From positions 1 to 25,670 of the forward strand of contig CAMDGP010000007.1 in assembly GCA_945897765.1 (NCBI GenBank): 25,670 bases of DNA. The letters are read 5' to 3'. The translations under genes were made by a program, and so were the position numbers. Of the stretch, positions 1-7,194 are shown in pieces (the stretch's first letter is position 1; each line of letters opens with the position of its first letter). The stretch is from Chitinophaga pinensis. Lineage in GTDB: Bacteria > Bacteroidota > Bacteroidia > Flavobacteriales_D > Crocinitomicaceae. The notes beneath the pieces are model-generated. The model ran no database searches. It had not been told where the DNA came from and worked only from the letters and a program-made list of their open reading frames with translations.

Positions 1-599
1 CCTCCAAGTAAAACGATTGGTAAATTCACTTGACTCAAGATTTCCAAGAGTTTTGATTCGGGAATTCTTTTCGTAGCGAACTGCGCACCGATGGCAACAG
101 CTAAATAATTTTTTGGTGCTAAGTCATAAGTTGTGGTGCAATCTACTGTTTCAGAGGAAGGAATATAAAATTGATTGTTTTTACCATCGCTTTTCACGCC
201 CAAAGTAGCAACTGCTTCAAAATAGCGATCTACAACGTGTTTTTTAGGTAAACGATTGGTTTTAAATTGTGTAAGTAGCCATTTCTGAAAATTCAACTTC
301 GGAAAGCGATGTGTTTTTATCCCTAATTTAAGACTTAATAGATGGGTTCTTAAATTGTTATGTAAATCAACGATTACGTCAAATTTTTCTTTTTTTAATG
401 CTGCAATTGTTTCATTTAAATCGTTTGCCAGAAAGTGCTTTTTGTCAATGAATTTTGAAGCATTTGTCAAGGATTCAAACGGTTTTTTAGTCAAGAAGTG
501 AATTTCCGAATTGGGTAGCTGTTCTTTCAAGCAACGAACTACTGGAAAGGTCAAAACGATGTCACCAATAGAAGAAAAACGAACGACGAGTATTTTCAC
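1..599 (-). CDS. Glycosyltransferase family 9 (LPS heptosyltransferase-like), 3' end cut by window edge
   Basis: About 199 N-terminal residues are visible. The reading begins at a GTG at 599 and gives KILVVRFSSIGDIVLTFPV, the classic N-terminus of ADP-heptose:LPS heptosyltransferases (GT9, WaaF/WaaC type): a first beta strand, then the S-I-G-D-I-V-L-T-P loop. Further on are a V-D-L-H-N-N-L-R-T segment and, at the window edge, a P-I-V-L-L-G-G strand typical of the start of the second Rossmann domain. The family transfers sugars in lipopolysaccharide core synthesis at the cytoplasmic face of the inner membrane. No ATG fits this N-terminus, so GTG is chosen; it lies 28 nt after the stop of the membrane-protein gene, so the gene is probably last or near last in the operon starting at 3922. 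The C-terminal donor-binding half is not visible, so the exact sugar cannot be named. Confidence 0.85.
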   Translation of the reverse strand, partial: MKILVVRFSSIGDIVLTFPVVRCLKEQLPNSEIHFLTKKPFESLTNASKFIDKKHFLANDLNETIAALKKEKFDVIVDLHNNLRTHLLSLKLGIKTHRFPKLNFQKWLLTQFKTNRLPKKHVVDRYFEAVATLGVKSDGKNNQFYIPSSETVDCTTTYDLAPKNYLAVAIGAQFATKRIPESKLLEILSQVNLPIVLLG

Positions 600-627
600 A
601 AGCGTCTAAATTAGTTCAAAAAGCAAC

Positions 628-1290
628 TCAATCCACGTTTTTGAAAAGTACTTTTTCACGATTTACTTGCTCTTTCAATGTAGTAAAAAATTGTTCACGC
701 TCATTTTCTTCCACGCAATCAGTTGGAAAGGTCAATTGTAAATTCTCTAAATAATCGAAATAAACCGTTTGTTGACTAATACTCACTTGGCGTAAACCAC
801 TCAAATAAATTAAAATTACTTCTCGATCTGCTACTAAAATCGCCTTGGAAGTAATACCAATTCTAAACAAGTTTTTATGACAAACGATTAAGAAAAGTAA
901 ACCTTCTAAACTGAAAAACAACATTACTAACGAAGGAAACCAAGCAAAAGGCGTCAGGTAATAATACGCTAAACCTAAACTTGCCATCACCGCTGACTCT
1001 AAGATTGTATAAACTACTACTCGGATTTTTCTTTGTGCACTAACGGTCGAATTCCATTTGTATTTGGACTTTTGTTTTGTCATTCTAACTCCCATCCAAC
1101 GACGAATCGAACGACGTAAGGAAACTACCAATAAAATTAATCCAAGTCCAAGAAAACCGTAATCTAAGTAGGGTAGTTGTGCAGTTGTTGTTCGTAGGAA
1201 TTCAACCGGTAAGTCAAAACCAACGTAAATAGACAACAACATTGTCGGTAAAGTAAAAACGAGTAAGAGAACGTTTATAAAACTATTCAT
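628..1290 (-). CDS. Four-helix membrane protein of unknown function with possible PH-like C-terminal domain
   Basis: A protein of 220 residues. Hydrophobic segments lie near residues 5-24, 42-58, 92-112 and 115-137, with a basic stretch (about 59-91, R-R-S-I-R-R-W) between the second and third that should face the cytoplasm. After the last helix there are about 80 soluble residues beginning F-R-I-G-I-T-S-K-A-I-L-V, followed by short beta-like strands. This resembles the layout of bacterial PH-like (bPH) membrane proteins, but that is inference from pattern only. I do not recognise the family. Its ATG overlaps the end of the DUF349 gene by 8 bp and the GT9 gene follows after 28 nt, so it is almost certainly translated within that operon. 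A role in the envelope is plausible from the company it keeps but not shown. Confidence 0.8.
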   Translation of the reverse strand: MNSFINVLLLVFTLPTMLLSIYVGFDLPVEFLRTTTAQLPYLDYGFLGLGLILLVVSLRRSIRRWMGVRMTKQKSKYKWNSTVSAQRKIRVVVYTILESAVMASLGLAYYYLTPFAWFPSLVMLFFSLEGLLFLIVCHKNLFRIGITSKAILVADREVILIYLSGLRQVSISQQTVYFDYLENLQLTFPTDCVEENEREQFFTTLKEQVNREKVLFKNVD

Positions 1291-2992
1291 TCGGAATCAG
1301 TTTCAATTTTTGTTTTAGTGTTTCAATTTTTGCGTTCGCGTGTGCTACTTTTTGTTCAACTTCTTTTTTCAATTGGTCGGCACCTTTCGATTTTGCAAAG
1401 AAACCAAGGTTGTTTTCCAACTGCATAATTTCTTTTTTCAAGGTGTCAATTTGTTTTCTAAGTTCATTTTTCTCGTTAATCAAGCCTTTAGATCGCTCTG
1501 GACTTGACTGCATTGTCTCCATTTTTGCTTGGAAGAGAATCATTTCTTTTTCATTTGCTTCCAGTTTCAAAGCGGAATATTTACTATCTATTGCTTTTTT
1601 AAATCGGTCGTATATTTCATTTTTCTGCTTCATTGGAACATGACCAATTGCATTAAATTTCTCCGCAAATTCCTTTAAAGTAGCTAACGTCTCTTGCTTA
1701 TTTTCACTAACAACAAAAGCTTCAATTTGTGCGATTAAATCTGTTTTTGCAGTTAAATTCGTTGCTAATGATTCATCTTGAGCAGCAAAGTGAGCATCTC
1801 TTGCATTGTAAAATACATCACAAGCGGCACGAAACTCAGCCCATAATTTATTTTCAAAGCGATTTCCTGCTGAACCAATTTGTTTCCATTTCTTTTGAAT
1901 AGTTACGATTTTGTCAGCCGTAGTTTTCCAATCAGTTGATGTATTAATAGCTTTGGTAGCGTCAACAAGTGCACGTTTTTGGTCGGCATTTGCTTTGTAA
2001 ACGTCATCAATAGATTTGTTAAACTCTTTTTTCGCAGCGAAAAAAGTATCGCAAACGCCGCGGAATTCTTGCCAAATCGCTTCGTTTTCTTTTTTCGGAC
2101 CAAAGCCAATTTGTTTCCAAGCTTCTTGAATAGCCAAGACTTTTTCTGTTTTAACGTCCCAATCTTTTGATTTATTTAGATCTTCTAAATTGGAGATTTC
2201 CGCTTTTAATTGTTCGACAAGCGCACGTTTTTTATTCAAATTCTCTAATAAAACGGTACGTTGCTCATCATAAAAGTGATTGATTTTTTCGTAAATAGAT
2301 TTAACCGCCTCCCAATAGCTTGCTTTTAATTCTTCCCACTGCTCATTGTGAACAGGGCCAATTCCTTCCCACTCATCTTGTAATGTACGCAAGGTCGCTT
2401 CGATGTCGCGGATATTTTTGCTGCTGTTTCTCAAGTTTTTCAAATTGAAAATCACTTGTTCTTTCAGCTGCGTATTTTTCTTGTAATCGTTTTCTTTTAA
2501 CTCCTTGTAAATACTGATTGTGTGATAAAATAACTCTACATAGCGTGAGTATTCTTTTTGCATTTCATCTCTTTTTTCACGAGGAATATCTCCAATTTTT
2601 TTCCAAGTTTCATGAATTTCTTTCTGAGTAGCGAAAGCAGAACCGATGTTTTCTTCGTTTTCAATTAAGTCTTTCAAACGAGTAATTAAATCTCTTTTCT
2701 GTTTAAGATTTCCAGCTTCAAATGCATTTTTAAGTTCTAGTTGAGCTTTTCGCTTATCCTGAACTTCTTTGTAAACTGAATAAAATGCTTCTTTGATTGC
2801 TTTAAAATCTTTTTCTTCAATCGTTTCACCTTTGTCAGCAGCTTCGAGGCGATTGATTTGATCTACTCGTTCCTCTTCAATCATAAAATCTTCAAACGAA
2901 GTTTTTAAAGCGCTGATTTCACGACCGCTACCAATTAAATCTTCCTGTGCTAAGAAAGCTGTAATTTGTTCTAGAAAATTCATGTTTTCCAT
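1283..2992 (-). CDS. DUF349 repeat protein, five units plus C-terminal coiled coil
   Basis: A 569-residue, charged, helix-rich cytoplasmic protein without signal peptide or membrane segment. It has five copies of the DUF349 pattern W-x-x-I-G-x-x-P followed about 13 residues later by an aromatic-x-x-F/Y and a C/D-x-F/Y patch. The anchor W residues are at 130, 208, 292 and 369, with a weaker fifth copy (F446, I-G at 449-450), so the spacing is 77-84 residues. Residues about 480-569 are a Lys/Glu-rich coiled coil. DUF349 proteins are widespread and poorly understood. The gene starts 3 nt after the PfkB kinase gene ends and overlaps the next gene by 8 bp, so it is an internal operon member. The repeats suggest a long helical binding scaffold; the partner cannot be read from the sequence. 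Confidence 0.9.
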   Translation of the reverse strand: MENMNFLEQITAFLAQEDLIGSGREISALKTSFEDFMIEEERVDQINRLEAADKGETIEEKDFKAIKEAFYSVYKEVQDKRKAQLELKNAFEAGNLKQKRDLITRLKDLIENEENIGSAFATQKEIHETWKKIGDIPREKRDEMQKEYSRYVELFYHTISIYKELKENDYKKNTQLKEQVIFNLKNLRNSSKNIRDIEATLRTLQDEWEGIGPVHNEQWEELKASYWEAVKSIYEKINHFYDEQRTVLLENLNKKRALVEQLKAEISNLEDLNKSKDWDVKTEKVLAIQEAWKQIGFGPKKENEAIWQEFRGVCDTFFAAKKEFNKSIDDVYKANADQKRALVDATKAINTSTDWKTTADKIVTIQKKWKQIGSAGNRFENKLWAEFRAACDVFYNARDAHFAAQDESLATNLTAKTDLIAQIEAFVVSENKQETLATLKEFAEKFNAIGHVPMKQKNEIYDRFKKAIDSKYSALKLEANEKEMILFQAKMETMQSSPERSKGLINEKNELRKQIDTLKKEIMQLENNLGFFAKSKGADQLKKEVEQKVAHANAKIETLKQKLKLIPNE

Positions 2993-2995
2993 AAT

Positions 2996-3922
2996 TTATA
3001 TCAACTGATTCAATTCAAAATTCGCCAATGAAACAAACTGTTCCAAACGCTGATTTAAGTCATTTGTTGTTATTTGTGTTAATCGTTCTGTTCCAAATTT
3101 CTCTACGCAAAAAGAGGCTAAAGCTGAACCAGAGATAATTGCACGTTTCATATTCTCAAAAGAATAATCATCTGTTGCAGCAATGTATCCCATAAAACCA
3201 CCAGCGAAAGTATCACCAGCTCCAGTTGGATCAAATACATCTTCTAAAGGTAATGCAGGAGCGAAGAAAATGTTTTCACCGTGGAATAATAATGCGCCGT
3301 GTTCACCTTTTTTGATGATCAATATTTTTGGTCCCATTTGACGTATTACTTTTGATGCTTTTACCAATGAATATTCATTAGATAATTGGCGTGCCTCTTC
3401 GTCATTGATGATCAAAACGTCAACAAGTGCCATCGTTTTTTTCAATTCATCCATTGCGATGTCCATCCAGAAATTCATCGTATCCATTGCAATTAATTTC
3501 GGACGATTTGGTAAACGCTCAATTACTTTACGTTGTACATCTGGACTTAGATTTCCGAGCATTAAATACTCAACGTTTGTATATTCAGCTGGAATAATTG
3601 GGTCAAAAGTTCCCAAAACATTCAATTCTGTGATAAGTGTGTCACGTGAATTCATGTCGTTGTGGTATTTTCCAGACCAGAAGAAGGTTTTTTCGCCTTT
3701 TTTGATTTGAATACCTTTCGTATCAATTCCTTTAGAATTTAGATAAGCTAAAGTTTCACTCGGAAAATCGTCACCAACAACGGAAACAATTCCTTGACCT
3801 TGAACAAAAAAGGAAGAAGCCAAAGAAATAAAAGTTCCTGCTCCACCAACAATTTTATCGGTCTTTCCGAAAGGAGTTTCAATCGCATCAAAGGCTACAC
3901 TTCCGACAGTTAATAATCTCAT
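2996..3922 (-). CDS. PfkB-family carbohydrate/nucleoside kinase
   Basis: A 308-residue kinase of the ribokinase/PfkB superfamily, which phosphorylates a sugar or nucleoside hydroxyl with ATP in the cytoplasm. Visible signatures are the substrate-side glycines G-G-A-G-T at 26-30, the N-D-E-E-A motif at 173-177, the nucleotide-binding K-K-G-E-H-G-A at 204-210, and the PfkB signature 2 D-P-T-G-A-G-D-T-F-A-G-G-F at 231-243, where D237 is the expected catalytic base. Length is normal. It could be an adenosine-kinase-like, ribokinase-like or other sugar kinase; sequence motifs alone do not settle the substrate. It is first in the operon with DUF349, the membrane protein and GT9. A promoter element (3941-3948) sits between the hpf terminator and the ATG, supporting independent transcription. 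Confidence 0.92.
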   Translation of the reverse strand: MRLLTVGSVAFDAIETPFGKTDKIVGGAGTFISLASSFFVQGQGIVSVVGDDFPSETLAYLNSKGIDTKGIQIKKGEKTFFWSGKYHNDMNSRDTLITELNVLGTFDPIIPAEYTNVEYLMLGNLSPDVQRKVIERLPNRPKLIAMDTMNFWMDIAMDELKKTMALVDVLIINDEEARQLSNEYSLVKASKVIRQMGPKILIIKKGEHGALLFHGENIFFAPALPLEDVFDPTGAGDTFAGGFMGYIAATDDYSFENMKRAIISGSALASFCVEKFGTERLTQITTNDLNQRLEQFVSLANFELNQLI

Positions 3923-3940
3923 AGTACTATTTTAAGGTTG

Positions 3941-3948
3941 CAAAGATA
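3941..3948 (-). promoter_or_regulatory. Bacteroidota -7 promoter element upstream of the PfkB kinase
   Basis: Read on the minus strand this is TATCTTTG, matching the Bacteroidota -7 consensus TAnnTTTG. It lies 18 nt before the kinase ATG and just after the U-tract of the hpf terminator. No clear TTG is found 19-22 nt upstream because that space is taken by the terminator hairpin. Confidence 0.6.
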
Positions 3949-3955
3949 GGGAAAT

Positions 3956-3989
3956 AAAAAATGGGAGTAGCTAATTTAGCGACTCCCAT
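3956..3989 (-). terminator. Rho-independent terminator after hpf
   Basis: The arms 3961-3974 and 3976-3989 pair over 14 positions with a single mismatch (GGGAGT against ACTCCC at the base, GCTAA against TTAGC at the top). On the minus strand they are followed by a run of Ts. It lies 22 nt after the hpf stop codon and ends the rpsU-xerC-hpf unit. Confidence 0.85.
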
Positions 3990-4010
3990 TTCTACTATTT
4001 TGCGAAGAAA

Positions 4011-4304
4011 TTACTCCATTTTTTCTTTTTCTTTCAATAATTGTTTTCTCAAAGCTTCAATTGCTTCATCGGTAGACTCTTCAAATGATTTTGTTTGTTT
4101 TTTTGCAAACAATTCTTTACCAGGGACATTCAATTTAATTTCTATGATTTTGTTCTCTTTCTCTTTGTCTTTATCTAACCTCAAGAATACTTCAGCATTG
4201 ATAATTCGCTGACTGAAATGTTCCAATTTATCCAATTTTTCTTGAACGAAATCAAGCAGTTTTTGATCCGCTTTGAAATGGATAGAATGCATTTGAATTT
4301 CCAT
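4011..4304 (-). CDS. hpf: Short ribosome hibernation promoting factor (HPF/RaiA family)
   Basis: A 97-residue protein of the HPF/RaiA (sigma-54 modulation, S30AE) family. It starts M-E-I-Q-M-H-S-I-H-F-K-A, then L-x-x-F-V-Q-E-K-L-D-K-L-E, a central strand region (A-E-V-F-L-R-L-D, I-I-E-I-K-L-N-V-P-G-K) and the final helix E-A-I-E-A-L-R-K-Q-L-L-K, which fits the beta-alpha-beta-beta-beta-alpha fold. The family binds the decoding region of the 30S subunit and silences ribosomes in stationary phase. At 97 residues it is the short form, lacking the C-terminal dimerisation domain of long HPF. It follows xerC after 5 nt and precedes a strong terminator, so it is the last gene of the rpsU unit. Placing it with ribosomal protein S21 makes sense, since both act on the small subunit. 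Confidence 0.88.
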   Translation of the reverse strand: MEIQMHSIHFKADQKLLDFVQEKLDKLEHFSQRIINAEVFLRLDKDKEKENKIIEIKLNVPGKELFAKKQTKSFEESTDEAIEALRKQLLKEKEKME

Positions 4305-4309
4305 GACTT

Positions 4310-5185
4310 TTACTTGTTGTGCCCACGTGGGTGAGCTTGTGAATAAATAGCATTTAATTTTGCAAACGAGTTGTGCGTATAAATTTGAGTTGCAGAAAGA
4401 TTAGCATGCCCTAGCAAATCCTTCAAAGTTTCCAAACCTGAACCGTTGTTCAGCATGTGAGTTGCAAAAGTGTGCCTCAAAATGTGCGGACTCTTTTTAT
4501 CCAAACTTGTTGTAAGACCAAGGTAGTAATTTATTTTTCGGTACACAAGCACTGAATATAATTTATTGCCATTTGGAAGTACAAATAAGTGGGAAGTTTC
4601 ACCTATTTCTTTGTGTTTCAAGTTCAAATAAGATTGAATTTTATTACTTAAAGTTTGTGAAACTGGGATGATTCGTTCCTTATTTCTTTTTCCTAAAACT
4701 TTTATTTGGTTGTGATTGAAATCTTTTTCTTTTAGTTCTATTAATTCATTTAAACGAATTCCGGTTTGATAAAATAACTCAAACATTAATTCGTCGCGCA
4801 TCCCTTCAAAAGTTGAGGCAAAAACACCATTTAATTTTTCACTTGTCAAATCTGATTCTTTCGCAAAAACAGGTAAGCGTTTTTCATTTTTCGGTCCCTG
4901 AATTTTTTGCATCGGTGAAGAGGAAATAATACCTTCTTTTCGTAACCAACGATAATAGGTGCGTAGAGAAGCAATTTTTCGATTGACAGATTTGCTTTTT
5001 AATCCAATGTCAATCATTTGAACAATCCAAGAGCGAACGGTGCTAGATTTAATTTCGTATGCTTCTGTTTCAGATTTGAAGTCAAGAAATTCGGCAAATT
5101 GCTTTAAGTCGTTTTGATACGCTATTAAAGTATGTTCTGAAAAACGTTTCTCAAAACGCAAGTAGTCTATGAATTTCTCGAACAT
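4310..5185 (-). CDS. xerC: Tyrosine recombinase of the XerC/XerD type
   Basis: A 291-residue tyrosine recombinase with an N-terminal SAM-like core-binding domain (about 1-85) and a catalytic domain (about 105-285). All six expected active-site residues are present: R144 (T-G-I-R-L-N-E-L), K166 (L-G-K-R-N-K-E-R), H234 and R237 (H-I-L-R-H-T-F-A), H260 (L-L-G-H-A-N-L) and the nucleophile Y269 (Q-I-Y-T-H). Length and the absence of an integration context (no att repeats or phage genes nearby) favour a housekeeping Xer recombinase for chromosome dimer resolution rather than an integrase. Whether it is the C or D paralogue cannot be decided here. The ATG directly abuts the T-run of the terminator behind rpsU, so expression from the rpsU promoter should depend on readthrough. 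Confidence 0.88.
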   Translation of the reverse strand: MFEKFIDYLRFEKRFSEHTLIAYQNDLKQFAEFLDFKSETEAYEIKSSTVRSWIVQMIDIGLKSKSVNRKIASLRTYYRWLRKEGIISSSPMQKIQGPKNEKRLPVFAKESDLTSEKLNGVFASTFEGMRDELMFELFYQTGIRLNELIELKEKDFNHNQIKVLGKRNKERIIPVSQTLSNKIQSYLNLKHKEIGETSHLFVLPNGNKLYSVLVYRKINYYLGLTTSLDKKSPHILRHTFATHMLNNGSGLETLKDLLGHANLSATQIYTHNSFAKLNAIYSQAHPRGHNK

Positions 5186-5213
5186 AAAAAAAGGGAGTCG
5201 TTAAACTCCCTTT
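5186..5213 (-). terminator. Terminator/attenuator between rpsU and xerC
   Basis: A perfect 9-bp stem (5190-5198 with 5205-5213, AAAGGGAGT/ACTCCCTTT on the minus strand) and a 6-nt loop are followed by seven Ts (5186-5192, partly shared with the stem). The last T is immediately next to the xerC ATG (5185). It should end most rpsU transcripts and let a fraction through. Confidence 0.85.
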
Positions 5214-5239
5214 ACGTATTTTATTACTTAAAGTTACAA

Positions 5240-5431
5240 TTAGATTAAATCAGATTGCATTCTTTGTTTGTAAGCAGCTCTAATCACAAGTTGACGACGA
5301 GCAATTGACGGTTTTTCAAACTCTTTACGAGCACGCAATTGTTTCATTACATTCGTTTTTTCAAACTTTTTCTTGTACTTTTTCAACGCTCTTTCGATGT
5401 TCTCGCCTTCTTTAATTGGAATGATTAACAT
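5240..5431 (-). CDS. rpsU: 30S ribosomal protein S21
   Basis: A 63-residue basic protein starting M-L-I-I-P-I-K-E-G-E-N-I-E-R-A-L-K-K-Y-K-K-K, the typical S21 N-terminus, followed by R-x-R-K-E-F-E-K-P-S and a basic helical tail (R-R-Q-L-V-I-R-A-A-Y-K-Q-R). S21 binds the 30S platform near the anti-Shine-Dalgarno end of 16S rRNA. Length and charge are normal for Bacteroidota S21. It has its own well-formed promoter (5466-5495) and a strong terminator behind it. Confidence 0.95.
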   Translation of the reverse strand: MLIIPIKEGENIERALKKYKKKFEKTNVMKQLRARKEFEKPSIARRQLVIRAAYKQRMQSDLI

Positions 5432-5465
5432 ATAATTTCTTTTTTAAATTTTCAACTTGGGGACG

Positions 5466-5495
5466 CAAAGATATACTAATTTCAATAATTCGCAA
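5466..5495 (-). promoter_or_regulatory. rpsU promoter (Bacteroidota type)
   Basis: The minus strand carries TTG at 5495-5493, a 19-nt spacer and TATCTTTG at 5473-5466, an excellent match to the Bacteroidota -33/-7 consensus. The predicted start of transcription is about 5459, giving a leader of roughly 28 nt before the rpsU ATG at 5431. The element lies in the short gap just beyond the acyl-CoA dehydrogenase stop (5499), with the -33 TTG 4 nt from it. Confidence 0.8.
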
Positions 5496-5498
5496 GGA

Positions 5499-6638
5499 TT
5501 ATTTTAAAATTTCTCTAGAAATAACCACTTTTTGTATTTCAGAGGTTCCTTCACCAATAGTCATCAAGCGAGCATCGCGTAAAAATTTCTCAGCTGGGTA
5601 CTCTTTAGTATAACCGTAACCACCCATAATTTGCATTGCTTCATTGCCACATTTCACTGCAACTTCACTTGCGTAATATTTTGCAAAAGCTCCTTGTTTT
5701 GTCAAATTTTGTTTTCTGTTTTTCAAATCAGCCGCTTGGTAAGTCAACAATTCTGCTGCTTCTACTTCCGTTGCCATATCTGCTAATTTGAATGCAATAG
5801 CTTGAAATTTAGAGATTGATTGTCCGAATTGCTCTCTTTCCTGTGCATATTTCAAAGCTGCTTCGTAAGCACCTCTTGCCACACCACAACTTAAAGCCGC
5901 GATAGAAATTCTTCCGCCATCTAAGATTTGCATTGCTTGTTTGAAGCCCATTCCAACTTCACCAATTACTTGTGATTCGTGAACGCGTACGTTATCAAAA
6001 ATTAATTCAGCAGTTTCACTTGCACGTACACCAAATTTCTCTTTGATTTTTACTGCTGAAAACCCTGGGGTTCCTTTTTCGATAATGAAAGCTGTAATTC
6101 CGTTACTATCCAATAATTCACCTGTTCTAACTAAAACTACTGAAACATCTCCAGAAAGTCCGTGTGTAATCCAGTTTTTAGCTCCATTGATAACCCAATG
6201 ATCTCCATCTTTTACAGCAGTTGTTTTCATGCGCATAGCATCTGAACCTGTGTTTGGCTCTGTTAAACCCCAAGCCCCAATAAACTCACCTGACGCTAAA
6301 AGTGGTAAATATTTTTTCTTTTGTTCTTCGTTTCCGTGGTAATAAATATGACCTGTACAAAGTGAGTTGTGAGCTGCAACACTTAAACCAATTCCACCGC
6401 AAACTTTACCAAGTTCAATAAGTGCAGTTGCATATTCAAAATAAGAGAAACCAGAACCTCCGTATTCTTCAGGAATATAGATTCCCAATAAGCCAAGTTC
6501 ACCCATTTTTTTCATTGTGTCAACTGGGAAATACTCTTCATCATCCCATCTTTTCATGTTTGGCCGGATTTCTTTTTCTGCAAAATCACGCACCATTTGG
6601 GTGATCATTTTTTGATTTTCGTTTAATTCGAAGTTCAT
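5499..6638 (-). CDS. Acyl-CoA dehydrogenase (short-chain/butyryl-CoA type)
   Basis: A 379-residue FAD flavoprotein that oxidises acyl-CoA to trans-2-enoyl-CoA, passing electrons to electron-transfer flavoprotein. The layout is the usual helical N-domain (1-120), beta middle domain with the signature G-A-W-G-L-T-E-P-N-T-G-S-D-A (121-134) and W-I-T-H-G (156-160), and helical C-domain with R-x-x-F-G (268-272) and Q-I-M-G-G-Y-G-Y-T-K-E-Y-P (336-348). The catalytic base is expected at E363 in I-G-E-G-T-S-E-I-Q, as in short- and medium-chain enzymes. Chain-length preference is inferred from overall resemblance only. It follows apt by 24 nt on the same strand and probably shares its transcript; no separate promoter is evident. 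It likely works in fatty-acid or branched-chain amino-acid breakdown. Confidence 0.93.
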   Translation of the reverse strand: MNFELNENQKMITQMVRDFAEKEIRPNMKRWDDEEYFPVDTMKKMGELGLLGIYIPEEYGGSGFSYFEYATALIELGKVCGGIGLSVAAHNSLCTGHIYYHGNEEQKKKYLPLLASGEFIGAWGLTEPNTGSDAMRMKTTAVKDGDHWVINGAKNWITHGLSGDVSVVLVRTGELLDSNGITAFIIEKGTPGFSAVKIKEKFGVRASETAELIFDNVRVHESQVIGEVGMGFKQAMQILDGGRISIAALSCGVARGAYEAALKYAQEREQFGQSISKFQAIAFKLADMATEVEAAELLTYQAADLKNRKQNLTKQGAFAKYYASEVAVKCGNEAMQIMGGYGYTKEYPAEKFLRDARLMTIGEGTSEIQKVVISREILK

Positions 6639-6662
6639 TAGTTATTGATTTTTTGATAATTT

Positions 6663-7193
6663 TTAAAACGTTATTAAGCTGCTAATGTTTTTAGTATGAG
6701 GGATTAATTTTTCCTCACCGTTCAAGAAACTTAAGCCTACTAAGAAGTTGAAACCAGCAACTTCTCCACCACATTTTTTAACCAAAGCAGCTGCCGCATC
6801 TGCAGAACCACCAGTTGCTAATAAATCGTCGTGAATTAAAACGCGTTGTCCGGGAAGTACAGCATCGTCGTGAATTTCAATAACGGCGCTACCATATTCA
6901 AGTTCGTAAGCGTGACTTGTTTTTTTGTAAGGCAACTTCCCTTGTTTTCTGATTAAAATAAAAGGAATTCCGAGTTTCATTGCCAAAGGATAGCCAAATA
7001 AAAACCCTCTGCTTTCAATACCAGCAACGGCTTCAATGTTTTGGTCGCGGTACATTTCGTACAAATTTTCAACGACTTCATTGGACAATTTCGCATCGAG
7101 CATAATTGGAGAAATATCTTTGAATAAAATTCCAAGTTTTGGAAAATCAGGTACATCGCGTATTGCTGCGCTTAATTTTTCTTGAAGTGTCAT
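6663..7193 (-). CDS. apt: Adenine phosphoribosyltransferase
   Basis: A 176-residue enzyme that makes AMP from adenine and PRPP in purine salvage. Recognisable parts are the N-terminal I-R-D-V-P-D-F-P-K-L-G-I-L-F-K-D-I-S-P (11-29), typical of APRT, the A-G-I-E-S-R-G-F-L-F-G segment (57-67), R-K-Q-G-K-L-P (82-88), and the PRPP-binding V-L-I-H-D-D-L-L-A-T-G-G-S (118-130) with two adjacent acidic residues. Length is normal. The ATG is one base from the stop of the helix-hairpin-helix gene, so the two are clearly co-transcribed. Confidence 0.96.
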   Translation of the reverse strand: MTLQEKLSAAIRDVPDFPKLGILFKDISPIMLDAKLSNEVVENLYEMYRDQNIEAVAGIESRGFLFGYPLAMKLGIPFILIRKQGKLPYKKTSHAYELEYGSAVIEIHDDAVLPGQRVLIHDDLLATGGSADAAAALVKKCGGEVAGFNFLVGLSFLNGEEKLIPHTKNISSLITF

Positions 7194-7194
7194 T

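Noticed and set aside
1410..2170. Plus-strand and alternative-frame readings over the DUF349 gene
   Set aside because: Phe/Ser/Cys-rich translations are the expected antisense shadow of Lys/Glu-rich coding sequence and match no family.
4310..5185. Mobile-element integrase
   Set aside because: It is located between rpsU and hpf with no att repeats, phage or conjugation genes; size and motifs fit a housekeeping Xer recombinase.
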